Assembly: GCF_019334305.1 (NCBI RefSeq) | Contig: NZ_JAHWGH010000032.1 | Coordinates: 43,681-107,680, forward strand | From: Rossellomorea orangium | GTDB taxonomy: Bacteria; Bacillota; Bacilli; Bacillales; Bacillaceae_B | Direction: 5' to 3' | DNA: 64,000 nucleotides | Shown: one piece after another, positions 45,333 through 54,078 of the stretch | Position numbering within the stretch: position 1 is the stretch's first letter | How the letters are laid out: each line of letters begins with the position of its first letter | The notes under the pieces: model-generated | Databases searched by the model: none | Told to the model about the DNA's origin: nothing | The model's input: the letters and a program-made list of their open reading frames with translations, nothing else | Program-made: the position numbers and the translations under genes

Positions 45333-46812
45333 CTGTAACCATTCCTTTTTCCCACTGATCTCTGAGCACTCTTCTCAGCAGTTTATTTGAAGCATTCCGT
45401 GGCAGTTCATCCATAAAGATGATTTTTTTCGGACATTTATAAGACGCAAGATTCTTTTTACAGTGCTCTAAGATTTCTTCTTTTGGAAGATGATTCTTTC
45501 TCACAATAAAGGCACAGGGAATCTGCCCCCATTCGTCACTTGTGATTCCTGTCACTCCTGCATCCTCCACGCCTTTACAGCCTAACAGTACACTTTCTAT
45601 TTCTGCAGGGTACACATTTTCCCCACCTGAAATTATCAAATCTGATCGCCGGTCCAATACAAATAAGAATCCTTCTTCATCCACGTACCCGATATCCCCC
45701 GTATGAAACCAGCCGGAATCAAAGCTTTTAGCGTTCGCTTCCTCTCTCCGGTAATAACCGCTGGTCACATTCGGTCCTTTCACAAGGATCTCCCCTTCTT
45801 GATTCTCATGGGCTTTCCCATTCTTGCCCAGGATCATTAATTCAGAAGGAAAGAGTGGCTTTCCGGCAGACCCCAGCTTTGAAAAACTGTATTCAGGTGA
45901 TAACGTCACGATCTGAGAAGCCGTTTCCGTCATCCCATACGTTTGAAAGACGGGTACACCTTTTTCTTTACACTCCTTCAGTAATGGAAGTGGCGCGGGT
46001 CCACCGCCGAGCAGCATACAGCGGAAATTCGGGTGATAGGTCCTGTCGTCCAAGTCTTTCATCAGACGCGTGAGCATATTACTGACAACAGACATAATCG
46101 TAACATCTCCCGATATCAATTCCCGATTGATTCCTTCCACATCAAAGCTTTCAAACAGGCGTACATTCATCCCATATATGACGCTTCTCATCAGGATTGA
46201 ATATCCGCTGATATGAAAAAGGGGCACGGAACAAAGCCATGTATCATTTTCATTTATACCGAGATTCAACGAAGAACCAATGGCACTCCACCAGTGATTT
46301 CCGTACGATTGTAAAACCCCTTTAGGAGCTCCCGTCGTGCCCGACGTGTACATGACCGAGCATGCTTGGTCTAAATGAAAATGATCCTTCACCTCAAAAC
46401 GTGTGGGTGATGTATTGAATAAGCGAGAGAAGGAAATCCCGTCAACGTCATCTCCTAAAAAAGAAAGCTTTCCCTCAAACTCATCATCATACAGAACCGT
46501 TGATAACGCCATATCTCTGATTTGGAAAGACAATTCATTTTCACTTAATTTATTGTTCAATAAGACAGTCGTGAAACCAAGCTGTTGGATGGCGTGAACA
46601 AGCAACACAGATTCCACTTTATTCTTAATCATGAGACCCACAAACGGATGCGATGATGATTGAACGATCGTTTGCAGCTGTTCGGCAATGGAAATGGCTT
46701 TCATCCATAATTCTTTGAATGTGTATTCAACATCACCATTACATAACGCCATCCGGTCAGGGGTTAAAAATGCTCTTTGTTTCAGCCAGTTGGGCAATTG
46801 CTGTGTTGTCAT
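45322..46812 (-). CDS. menE: o-Succinylbenzoate-CoA ligase
   Basis: Activates OSB with ATP and CoA. The 496-residue protein is an AMP-forming acyl-CoA synthetase: P-loop MYTSGTTGAPKGVLQ near residue 160, FQTYGMTETAS near 290, WFHTGDIGYVDEEGF near 370 and the C-terminal catalytic Lys in RNASNKLLRR. The ATG at 46812 is preferred, giving a length close to B. subtilis MenE; the longer frame starts at a TTG without a site. The gap to menB contains a terminator, so menE and menC may be partly separate from the upstream genes. Confidence 0.94.
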   Translation of the reverse strand: MTTQQLPNWLKQRAFLTPDRMALCNGDVEYTFKELWMKAISIAEQLQTIVQSSSHPFVGLMIKNKVESVLLVHAIQQLGFTTVLLNNKLSENELSFQIRDMALSTVLYDDEFEGKLSFLGDDVDGISFSRLFNTSPTRFEVKDHFHLDQACSVMYTSGTTGAPKGVLQSYGNHWWSAIGSSLNLGINENDTWLCSVPLFHISGYSILMRSVIYGMNVRLFESFDVEGINRELISGDVTIMSVVSNMLTRLMKDLDDRTYHPNFRCMLLGGGPAPLPLLKECKEKGVPVFQTYGMTETASQIVTLSPEYSFSKLGSAGKPLFPSELMILGKNGKAHENQEGEILVKGPNVTSGYYRREEANAKSFDSGWFHTGDIGYVDEEGFLFVLDRRSDLIISGGENVYPAEIESVLLGCKGVEDAGVTGITSDEWGQIPCAFIVRKNHLPKEEILEHCKKNLASYKCPKKIIFMDELPRNASNKLLRRVLRDQWEKGMVTDED

Positions 46813-46936
46813 CCTGTCTAGTCCATTCCTTTCTTGTTGGTTCAATTGAATGAATTTGTTATTTTTTCATGTGTGGTTGGTTGTTTGTTGCGGCACTTTT
46901 ATGAAACTCGTGCCACTTCCCGCTAAACCATCATCT

Positions 46937-46975
46937 AAAAAAAAGCCCGATGAATCCATATCTGATTCATCAGGC
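46937..46975 (-). terminator. Terminator after menB
   Basis: GCCTGATGAATC pairs with GATTCATCGGGC, loop AGATATG, followed on the minus strand by eight T. It lies between menB and menE and suggests attenuation inside the men cluster. Confidence 0.85.
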
Positions 46976-46984
46976 CGCCTCAAA

Positions 46985-47803
46985 TCAAGGGAAACGAGGG
47001 AATTGTCCGAAGTCCGGCTTACGCTTTTCTTTGAATGCGTCACGGCCTTCTTTCGCTTCTTCCGTCGTGTAATATAGAAGGGTAGCGTCACCTGCAAGTT
47101 GCTGCAGTCCTGCCAGTCCATCTGTATCTGCGTTGAATGAAGCTTTAAGGAAACGAAGGGCAGTCGGACTCTTTTCAAGCATTTCTGAAGCCCACTGAAC
47201 CGTTTCTGCTTCAAGCTGCTCGTATGGAACCACTGTATTGACAAGGCCCATTTCAAGCGCTTCCTGTGCGTTGTACTGACGGCACAGGTACCAGATTTCT
47301 TTCGCTTTCTTGTGACCGACGATGCGTGCAAGGTATCCTGCACCGTATCCTGCGTCAAAGCTTCCTACTTTAGGACCTGTTTGTCCGAAGATCGCATTAT
47401 CAGCAGCAATCGTAATATCACAAACGACATGAAGGACGTGCCCTCCACCGATCGCGTAACCTGCTACCATTGCGATGACAGGTTTCGGAATCACACGGAT
47501 CAGACGCTGAAGGTCCAATACGTTCAAGCGAGGAATTTCATCTTCCCCGACATATCCGCCGTGCCCGCGGACACGTTGGTCTCCACCTGAACAGAATGCT
47601 TTTTCACCCGCACCTGTTAAAACGATGACACCGACTTTGGAATCGTCGCGTGCATAAGCAAATGCATCGATTAATTCCATAACCGTTTTAGGACGGAATG
47701 CGTTACGTACTTCTGGTCGATTGATCGTAATCTTAGCGATCCCATTGTAAGTTTCGTACAAAATATCTTCGTAGTTTCTTTCTGAAACCCATTCAAAAGC
47801 CAT
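46985..47803 (-). CDS. menB: 1,4-Dihydroxy-2-naphthoyl-CoA synthase
   Basis: Crotonase-fold enzyme that closes the naphthoquinone ring of OSB-CoA. The protein has 272 residues. Conserved segments are [17 protein letters not shown] near residue 80, [15 protein letters not shown] near 125 and [14 protein letters not shown] near 160. AAAGGAGGAAC lies before the ATG. It follows menH by 15 bases. Confidence 0.97.
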   Translation of the reverse strand: MAFEWVSERNYEDILYETYNGIAKITINRPEVRNAFRPKTVMELIDAFAYARDDSKVGVIVLTGAGEKAFCSGGDQRVRGHGGYVGEDEIPRLNVLDLQRLIRVIPKPVIAMVAGYAIGGGHVLHVVCDITIAADNAIFGQTGPKVGSFDAGYGAGYLARIVGHKKAKEIWYLCRQYNAQEALEMGLVNTVVPYEQLEAETVQWASEMLEKSPTALRFLKASFNADTDGLAGLQQLAGDATLLYYTTEEAKEGRDAFKEKRKPDFGQFPRFP

Positions 47804-47818
47804 TTAGTTGTTCCTCCT

Positions 47819-48628
47819 TTATGTAGTTAACAGTAGATCCTCTATTATTGTACCAAACTTTCGCGGTTCTTCCACATGAATTGCATGACCAGTGTTGGAA
47901 AATGTCACAATATTGAACATTGGATTGATCTTTTTCATGTTTTCTGCAATCCCTACGAACTTTTGATCGAGCTCACCGACAAGTACGTGGACAGGTACAG
48001 AGAGCTCTTCAAGCTCTTCCCATAAAGAGTCCTGTGCGCCTGTCCCCATCCCTCTCAAGCTATTGGACAAGCCTGTGACAGATTGACTCAGACGCTGCTT
48101 CCGGATTTCCGAGCGCTCTTTATCCGAAAGTCTTTTCTGAGAGGCAAATAAGGGGATCTCCTGCCAAAAATCGACAAAGGCTTCGATTCCACCTTTTTCA
48201 ATTCTATCGGCAAGCACCTCATCCTTCTTCTTTCGCTCCGCTCTTGCTTCAACCGCCTTCAAACCAGGTGAAGAGCTTTCAAGTATCAACGCCTTCACCT
48301 TTTCAGGATAGTTCAGACTAAAGTGCAGAGCAGTACGTCCACCCATGGAATAACCGATCAGTACGGCAGGCCCAACGTCAAGCTCATCAAGAATACAGCA
48401 AATATCCTCGGAAACGCGATCCATCGTATACCTGCTGTCATCTTCAGGGGAATCCGTGCGTCCATGGCCAATCAAATCAATGCTGATGCACTGGTAGGAT
48501 TCGGATAATGAATCAGTGACAGACGACCATGTTGTCGTGTCACCCGTGAAGCCATGGAGGAAAACCAGAGGCTGCCCTTCCCCTTTAACTTCTACAAAAT
48601 ACCGAATATCATTCACTTGAAGAATCAC
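47819..48628 (-). CDS. menH: SHCHC synthase MenH (alpha/beta hydrolase)
   Basis: Eliminates pyruvate from SEPHCHC in menaquinone synthesis. The 269-residue protein has the nucleophile elbow GYSMGG near residue 95, LHGFTGDTTTW near 25 and the histidine in NTGHAIHVEEP near 245. Start is taken as GTG at 48628, with AAAGGGTGG five bases upstream; it overlaps the menD 3' end by about 20 bases. The family is certain and the role follows from the menD-menB context. Confidence 0.92.
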   Translation of the reverse strand: MILQVNDIRYFVEVKGEGQPLVFLHGFTGDTTTWSSVTDSLSESYQCISIDLIGHGRTDSPEDDSRYTMDRVSEDICCILDELDVGPAVLIGYSMGGRTALHFSLNYPEKVKALILESSSPGLKAVEARAERKKKDEVLADRIEKGGIEAFVDFWQEIPLFASQKRLSDKERSEIRKQRLSQSVTGLSNSLRGMGTGAQDSLWEELEELSVPVHVLVGELDQKFVGIAENMKKINPMFNIVTFSNTGHAIHVEEPRKFGTIIEDLLLTT

Positions 48629-50363
48629 GATATCCACCCTTTATTTTCCGCGTCATTTCCCGGGAAACAAAATTCCACAATTTACGATGATTTGCTACAT
48701 TTTCCTCTCGATTGGTCATCACTTCAATGATGCTTATCCCTTTGTATTGATCGGCTTCCAAAAGGGCAGGGATAAATTCCTCCTCCTCCGATACCTTGGA
48801 ATAACCCGCTCCGTACAGCCTTGCTGCATGAGCAAAATCCAGGTCCATCGGGGTACCGAACAGGTCTTCAAAGTGTGTCTGATCAGATGCTTGCGGCAGG
48901 TATGAAAAGATGCCTCCACCATTATTATTCATGACGATGATGGTCATATCCAATTGATATTTCCTGGCGGTCAATAGTCCGTTTAAATCATGGAAAAAGG
49001 CAAGATCCCCAATCAGGAGATACATGGACTGTGACCCTGTACTCATGCCAAGGGCCGTGGATACCACTCCGTCTATTCCATTCGCTCCTCGATTGGCAAA
49101 AATCCGAATCGAACGGTCATCGGTAAATAAAAAGGTATCCAAATCCCTGATGGGCATGCTATTACTTGAAAACAGGGTTGCCCCGTCAGGCAGATGCCTG
49201 ATCAGATGATGGACAGCCTTTCCTTCATCCCAGGATTCATGACCATCGTCGAGCAAGTCTTTTGTCTTGTCATTGACACCCACCCAATACTCGAGCCATT
49301 CCCTATCAGGCTTATCGTTTTTCCCAATGAAGGCCTGACAGAAAAGGTTCTCCTCACATTGGATGTAGTGGGTTCCCCGTGCAGTCGGGTCCTGCCATTC
49401 TTCTCCATTACTCACAACCCATGTCGGAATATCCGGCATGCTTTTCAGGAACAACATCAGTGCTTTCGATACCGGCATAGCACCGAACCGGATGACAAGG
49501 TCAGGCTGTAAAGATTCTTTAAGCTCATCGATCCTGATGAATGTGTCGTAGCAATCCATGATATTTTCCTTGGAGTGGCTACCATTCCTCACAAAGGATA
49601 ACGGGTCTGCCAGAATCGGCAGGCCATATCCCTCGGAAAATGCGATAATGGACTGCACCGCCTCTTCACCTATTCCGGGTCCACACACAACGATGCCCCG
49701 ATTTGATTTCTTTAATTGGTCCAGAAGGTCATGCTGATATCCTGAAGGCAATTGACGATCCCCCTGAATGACGGTCTTTCCCGATTGGTACGGTGTGAAT
49801 TCCACCTGCTGTAGATTTGGGATAAGGGGTTCCCTGAATGGAAAATTGTAATGAACCGGCCCTTGTGGATACCCCGTAGAGATGGACACGCCCCTGGCGG
49901 CAGATGATCGTGCATATTGCACCATGGAAGGGATGCTTTCCGGCAATGCCATATCAACGGACCATTTCACGTGCTTTCCATATAAATCAATTTGATTGAT
50001 CGCTTGAGGCGCACCCACTTCTCTCAGCTCATGAGGACGATCGGCCGTCAAGACAATGAGCGGCACCTTTCCGTAGCGTGCCTCAATGACAGCAGGGTAG
50101 TAATTTGCTCCTGCAGTCCCTGAACTGCACAAGATGGCTACGGGTTTCTTTTTTGCCTTGGAAATACCCAATCCAAAGAATGCTGCTGAACGTTCATCCA
50201 CGTTTGTATACGTTTTGACTCCTGGATGATGGGCAAATAACAATGCCAAAGGAGTAGAACGAGAGCCGGGACTGATGACGACTTCGTCTACTCCATTTCC
50301 AACCAATTCTTCAATGAAGGCCGCTAAATAATGAGTTAATTTCTCCTGATGTTCATCAATCAT
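48609..50363 (-). CDS. menD: SEPHCHC synthase MenD
   Basis: Thiamine-diphosphate enzyme that adds the succinyl-semialdehyde unit to isochorismate. The protein has 584 residues. VISPGSRSTPLALLF near residue 28 and CSSGTAGANYYPAVIEA near 79 are MenD hallmarks, and the ThDP/Mg motif is GDLAFFHDLNGLL to NNNGGGIFSYLP near 455. The start overlaps the menF stop by eight bases, so translation is coupled. Confidence 0.96.
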   Translation of the reverse strand: MIDEHQEKLTHYLAAFIEELVGNGVDEVVISPGSRSTPLALLFAHHPGVKTYTNVDERSAAFFGLGISKAKKKPVAILCSSGTAGANYYPAVIEARYGKVPLIVLTADRPHELREVGAPQAINQIDLYGKHVKWSVDMALPESIPSMVQYARSSAARGVSISTGYPQGPVHYNFPFREPLIPNLQQVEFTPYQSGKTVIQGDRQLPSGYQHDLLDQLKKSNRGIVVCGPGIGEEAVQSIIAFSEGYGLPILADPLSFVRNGSHSKENIMDCYDTFIRIDELKESLQPDLVIRFGAMPVSKALMLFLKSMPDIPTWVVSNGEEWQDPTARGTHYIQCEENLFCQAFIGKNDKPDREWLEYWVGVNDKTKDLLDDGHESWDEGKAVHHLIRHLPDGATLFSSNSMPIRDLDTFLFTDDRSIRIFANRGANGIDGVVSTALGMSTGSQSMYLLIGDLAFFHDLNGLLTARKYQLDMTIIVMNNNGGGIFSYLPQASDQTHFEDLFGTPMDLDFAHAARLYGAGYSKVSEEEEFIPALLEADQYKGISIIEVMTNREENVANHRKLWNFVSREMTRKIKGGYRDSSSE

Positions 50364-51762
50364 GTACGGTTCCCCCTAATGCACGGAGCATTGGTCGAAA
50401 TTTCATTTGTGTTTCTTTAAACTCACTTTCAGGCTGTGAATCGGCTACGATTCCGCAGCCTGCATATAAGTATGCTTTATCCCTTTGCAGGAGGCCGGAA
50501 CGGAGGGCGACGGCGTACTCCCCATTCCCGTAGGCATCCATCCAGCCGATAGGACCTGCGTATAGTCCACGATCCATTTGTTCTTCCTGCCTGATCACGT
50601 GCAATGCCTTATCTCTTGGTACCCCGCCGAGTGCAGGAGTCGGGTGTAATTTTTCCACAAGATTTAGAATCGATGTATTCTCAGATGCCTGTCCAATAAC
50701 GGGAGTGTATAAGTGCTGGATGTCCTTCAACTTCATAAGCTGCGGGGAAGTCGGGATCGACAGCTCGTTACAAAAAGGGTTCAAGGCATCCTGGATGCTG
50801 TCCACGACAAGCTGATGCTCATAACGGTTCTTTTCATCCCCCAGGAGCTCTTCCCCCAGTTTTTCATCCCTTTCAAGGGTATCCCCACGGGCAATCGATC
50901 CCGCTAAACAGGTAGACAGGATTTCTTCTCCCGTTTTTTTTACAAGTCGTTCTGGAGTTGCTCCGATGAAGCAGCTTTCTTCCCTTTCAAAGCTGAACAC
51001 AAAGCTATCGGGCTGCTGCTTCCAAAGATTATCCAATACAAAATCAGATGACACGTGCTTTTCAAAGGAAATTTCACATTTTCTTGCAAGAACGACCTTA
51101 TCCATTTCCCCCTGCTGTAACCGATTCACGACACTCTGAACAGAGTCCTTCCATTCTTCAGGCTTCACATCACGGTTACGGAGCCAATGGGCAATCTCAG
51201 GAATAATGGTCTTCCGGGCGTTAGCAAGAAGGCTTTCCTTTATGCGGATGCGTTCATGGAATATACTTTCATCTTCTTCCGGATGACAGATGACGTTCAT
51301 CGTCAAATAATTCGTTTTCCCCGGCTTGGTCAACATGAACATCGGGAGCTGAAACGAACCTTCAGAGAAATGACTCCACTCGTCTCCCCTGGCGTTTAAC
51401 GGGTCGAAGCTAAAACCACCGAATAGTAATGGCCCTGTTCCTGGCCACTTGTCCTCTGTCACGACTACGGACTCTCCAATTAAGCGCTTCCACTCATTCT
51501 CAATTGTAAAAAAGCGCTCTTCCATCTCATCCGTGGAAACGATATGGGCCGCTCCGAGTCCTACAAGCGTGATGGTGTGATCACGGTCCTTCCATAAAAA
51601 GCGCTCTCCAATAAAAGAACTGCCTCCATAGTAAAAGGAAAGAGGATCTACTGCATCGACTTCCTCCACTATGCTCAGAAGAACGGGACGATCTATTTGT
51701 TTAGCCTTCATTTTGGCTGAATCATATGCTTTTTCAATATTGGTTTTATGGATGGTAACCAA
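50356..51762 (-). CDS. menF: Isochorismate synthase MenF
   Basis: Converts chorismate to isochorismate, the first menaquinone step. The 468-residue protein is of the chorismate-binding family; VVLARKCEISF, FSFEREESCFIGATPERLV, TCLAGSIARG and the end segment LYAGCGIVADSQPESEF are diagnostic. The TTG at 51762 follows GGGGG by seven bases; the longer frame has no such site. First gene of the cluster, behind a strong sigma-A promoter. Confidence 0.95.
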   Translation of the reverse strand: MVTIHKTNIEKAYDSAKMKAKQIDRPVLLSIVEEVDAVDPLSFYYGGSSFIGERFLWKDRDHTITLVGLGAAHIVSTDEMEERFFTIENEWKRLIGESVVVTEDKWPGTGPLLFGGFSFDPLNARGDEWSHFSEGSFQLPMFMLTKPGKTNYLTMNVICHPEEDESIFHERIRIKESLLANARKTIIPEIAHWLRNRDVKPEEWKDSVQSVVNRLQQGEMDKVVLARKCEISFEKHVSSDFVLDNLWKQQPDSFVFSFEREESCFIGATPERLVKKTGEEILSTCLAGSIARGDTLERDEKLGEELLGDEKNRYEHQLVVDSIQDALNPFCNELSIPTSPQLMKLKDIQHLYTPVIGQASENTSILNLVEKLHPTPALGGVPRDKALHVIRQEEQMDRGLYAGPIGWMDAYGNGEYAVALRSGLLQRDKAYLYAGCGIVADSQPESEFKETQMKFRPMLRALGGTVHD

Positions 51763-51808
51763 TTGAATTCCCCCAAACAAAATCACGTACAATAGTCAAA
51801 CTTACTAT

Positions 51809-51837
51809 AAGATACACCTGTCTTTATGGTGTGTCAA
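51809..51837 (-). promoter_or_regulatory. Sigma-A promoter of menF
   Basis: TTGACA (51832-51837 on minus), a 17-base spacer and TATCTT (51809-51814). About 45 bases before the menF start. Confidence 0.75.
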
Positions 51838-51972
51838 CGAAGTTCGAGCCATGTTTCAATATTTATCCTTATTATATATAATAAACCCTTTTTCGCCTTT
51901 TGAGAAACCAAAAGCGTTGTAAAAGTCCTCATTTACTGGAAAATAGCACCTTCACTGATTTGTAAAAAATGA

Positions 51973-52001
51973 TTGACAGTCCCCCTCCCTTTACCTACAC
52001 T
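51973..52001 (+). promoter_or_regulatory. Sigma-A promoter of menA
   Basis: TTGACA (51973-51978), a C-rich 17-base spacer and TACACT (51996-52001). About 60 bases before menA and divergent from the menF promoter. Confidence 0.75.
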
Positions 52002-52064
52002 TTAATCTGTAAAGGAATTGTAATGTTATCTGAAAATTCCTTATTGTGTAAGGGAGAGAGATTG

Positions 52065-52988
52065 ATGGAACAACAAGCATCCAACGTGTTGGAATCAGAT
52101 AAAGGGTGGAGAATCTGGTGGCAGCTCACAAGGCCACACACTCTTACAGCTGCATTTGTGCCTGTATTGCTTGGTACGGTACTTGCGCTGCAATTTACAG
52201 ACGTTAACATTATGCTATTTTTGGCAATGCTGGTTGCCTGCCTGCTCATCCAGGCTGCTACAAATATGTTCAACGAATATTATGATTTTAAAAGAGGTCT
52301 TGATACAGAACACTCTATCGGAATCGGCGGAGCGATCGTCCGTAACGGCGTCAAACCATCAACGGTCATCAACCTTGCCTTTTCACTGTACGGCATCTCC
52401 CTGCTATTAGGGATTTATATTTGCCTCAGCAGTACATGGTGGCTGGCACTGATAGGCTTAGTTTGCATGGCAGCCGGGTACTTTTATACTGGCGGACCAA
52501 TGCCAATTGCATACACTCCGTTCGGTGAAATCGTAGCAGGATTTTTCATGGGATTTGTGATCATCCTGATTTCCTTTTACATTCAGACCGGCTACATCAA
52601 CGATGACAGCATCCTCATTTCCATTCCGGTTTCCATTTTAGTAGGCTCAATCCTACTGGCCAACAACATCCGGGATCTGGACGGCGATAAAGAAAACGGC
52701 CGCAAAACCATAGCCATCCTATTGGGTAAGAAGGGTGCCATCATCCTTTTAGGCGGAATGTTTGTCGTATCCTACGCCTGGATCATCGGGTTGGTCGTCA
52801 CGGGTATCTCTTCACCTTGGCTGTTCGTAGCCTTTCTGAGTATCCCGAAAGCGGTCAAGGCCACAACAGGATTCATCGGCAAATCACAACCGATCGAAAT
52901 GATGCCTGCCATGAAAGCCACTGCCCAGACCAATACCATCTTTGGATTCCTCATATCCATTGGATTATTACTTGCTTATATACTATAG
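52065..52988 (+). CDS. menA: 1,4-Dihydroxy-2-naphthoate polyprenyltransferase
   Basis: Attaches the polyprenyl tail to DHNA, giving demethylmenaquinone. The 307-residue membrane protein has about nine helices; the Asp-rich site NEYYDFKRGLDTE near residue 70 and ANNIRDLDGDKENGRKT near 200 bind prenyl diphosphate and Mg. AAGGGAGAGAG precedes the ATG at 52065; the longer open frame covers the promoter and is rejected. Ends in a strong terminator. Confidence 0.95.
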   Translation: MEQQASNVLESDKGWRIWWQLTRPHTLTAAFVPVLLGTVLALQFTDVNIMLFLAMLVACLLIQAATNMFNEYYDFKRGLDTEHSIGIGGAIVRNGVKPSTVINLAFSLYGISLLLGIYICLSSTWWLALIGLVCMAAGYFYTGGPMPIAYTPFGEIVAGFFMGFVIILISFYIQTGYINDDSILISIPVSILVGSILLANNIRDLDGDKENGRKTIAILLGKKGAIILLGGMFVVSYAWIIGLVVTGISSPWLFVAFLSIPKAVKATTGFIGKSQPIEMMPAMKATAQTNTIFGFLISIGLLLAYIL

Positions 52989-52993
52989 AAAGA

Positions 52994-53034
52994 CAAAGAG
53001 TCGACCCTTTCATTTACGGGTCGACTCTTTTTTT
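52994..53034 (+). terminator. Terminator of menA
   Basis: AAAGAGTCGACCC pairs with GGGTCGACTCTTT, loop TTTCATTTAC, followed by seven T. The stretch 53035-53209 after it is AT-rich and holds nothing recognisable. Confidence 0.95.
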
Positions 53035-53209
53035 GTTTTGAGATGATATAACTCACAATAAATCGGATGATCTTTAAAATTACATACATAAAAAAGGTAG
53101 TTAAAACTTTAGGTATTATTTAAAAATTAAAAGCTACTGTTGATTGAAGCGGAAATCAACCAGCACTCACTAGTTGGTCAGCGCCATATTTACGAAATAA
53201 ACCTTTTAT

Positions 53210-53235
53210 GTTTTAACATCCCCACTTTCGGATAA
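53210..53235 (+). promoter_or_regulatory. Possible sigma-B-type promoter of yteA
   Basis: GTTTTA, 14-base spacer, GGATAA. This is one mismatch from the sigma-B pattern GTTTWW-N12-15-GGGWAW and 50 bases before the start. Short motifs like this occur by chance, so support is low. Confidence 0.25.
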
Positions 53236-53285
53236 AGTATGGTTAGGATAAATTTTTTGCGAACATAACAAAGGATGTGAAGAAA

Positions 53286-54038
53286 TTGCTAACAGACAGC
53301 CAAAAACAGACACTCAAACAAGAATTGGTTCAACAGGAAAAGCAGTTAAAAGAACATTTACATCAGGATTTAGATAATCTTCACCATACAAACGAACGTG
53401 ATAACTCAGGAGAACTTTCCCTTTACGATAATCACCCGGCCGATATGGGAACCGAATTATACGAGCGGGAAAAGGACTTCGCCATTGATGACCATTCAAA
53501 GCTAGAGCTTGATAAGATTCAACAGGCTCTTCACGCAATGGAAAACGGTACGTATGGTCAGTGTAAGGAATGCGGGAAGGAGATCCCATATGAGCGTTTG
53601 GAAGTCATCCCGACGACCCTTTATTGCCGGGACCATACACCGGAGCAGTCGACCCCTCAGGATCGACCTGTGGAGGAAGAAGTACTGCAGCCTCCTGTAG
53701 ATAATGAATTCAGACATGAAACAGACGGAAATGTACGTGATGATCAGGACAGCTTCCAGGAAGTCGGCAGGTTCGGTACATCCGAAACACCATCCGACTT
53801 TGAAGGCGATCACGAGGATTATTCCGACCTGTATCAGGATGAGGATACGTCAGAAGGCTTCACCGAGGATTTCGAGTCATTCGTCGGCACTGATATGGAA
53901 GGATCGAACCGTAAAGCCTATCCATCGAAGACCCATGAAGAGTATGAAGATATGCTAGATGAGAATGATATCGAATCAACAATAGGGGACATCCCCTATA
54001 AAGACGGGGACAGCTACATCTCCGATAAGAAGAAATAG
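53286..54038 (+). CDS. yteA: YteA-family protein with TraR/DksA-type zinc finger
   Basis: A 250-residue acidic protein. An N-terminal coiled coil (about residues 1-60, LTDSQKQTLKQELVQQEKQ) is followed by GTYGQCKECGKEIPYERL and LYCRDH, a C4-type zinc finger near residues 92-116 as in TraR/DksA. The C-terminal 130 residues are very acidic and low in complexity (DHEDYSDLYQDEDTSEG). Related to RNA-polymerase-binding DksA, but function in Bacillus is unproven. TTG at 53286 is favoured over a GTG nine bases earlier because the AAAGGA site overlaps the latter. Confidence 0.88.
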   Translation: MLTDSQKQTLKQELVQQEKQLKEHLHQDLDNLHHTNERDNSGELSLYDNHPADMGTELYEREKDFAIDDHSKLELDKIQQALHAMENGTYGQCKECGKEIPYERLEVIPTTLYCRDHTPEQSTPQDRPVEEEVLQPPVDNEFRHETDGNVRDDQDSFQEVGRFGTSETPSDFEGDHEDYSDLYQDEDTSEGFTEDFESFVGTDMEGSNRKAYPSKTHEEYEDMLDENDIESTIGDIPYKDGDSYISDKKK

Positions 54039-54044
54039 AAAAAA

Positions 54045-54078
54045 CCGCCTGGGATCACTTTCCCAGACGTTTTTTTTA
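54045..54078. terminator. Bidirectional terminator between yteA and glgP
   Basis: CCGCCTGGGA and TCCCAGACG(G) pair with one mismatch; AAAAAACC lies on the left and eight T on the right. Confidence 0.85.

Noticed and set aside
46867..47358. Minus-strand frame of 163 codons within menB
   Set aside because: Out-of-frame shadow of menB with no site of its own; it crosses the menB terminator.
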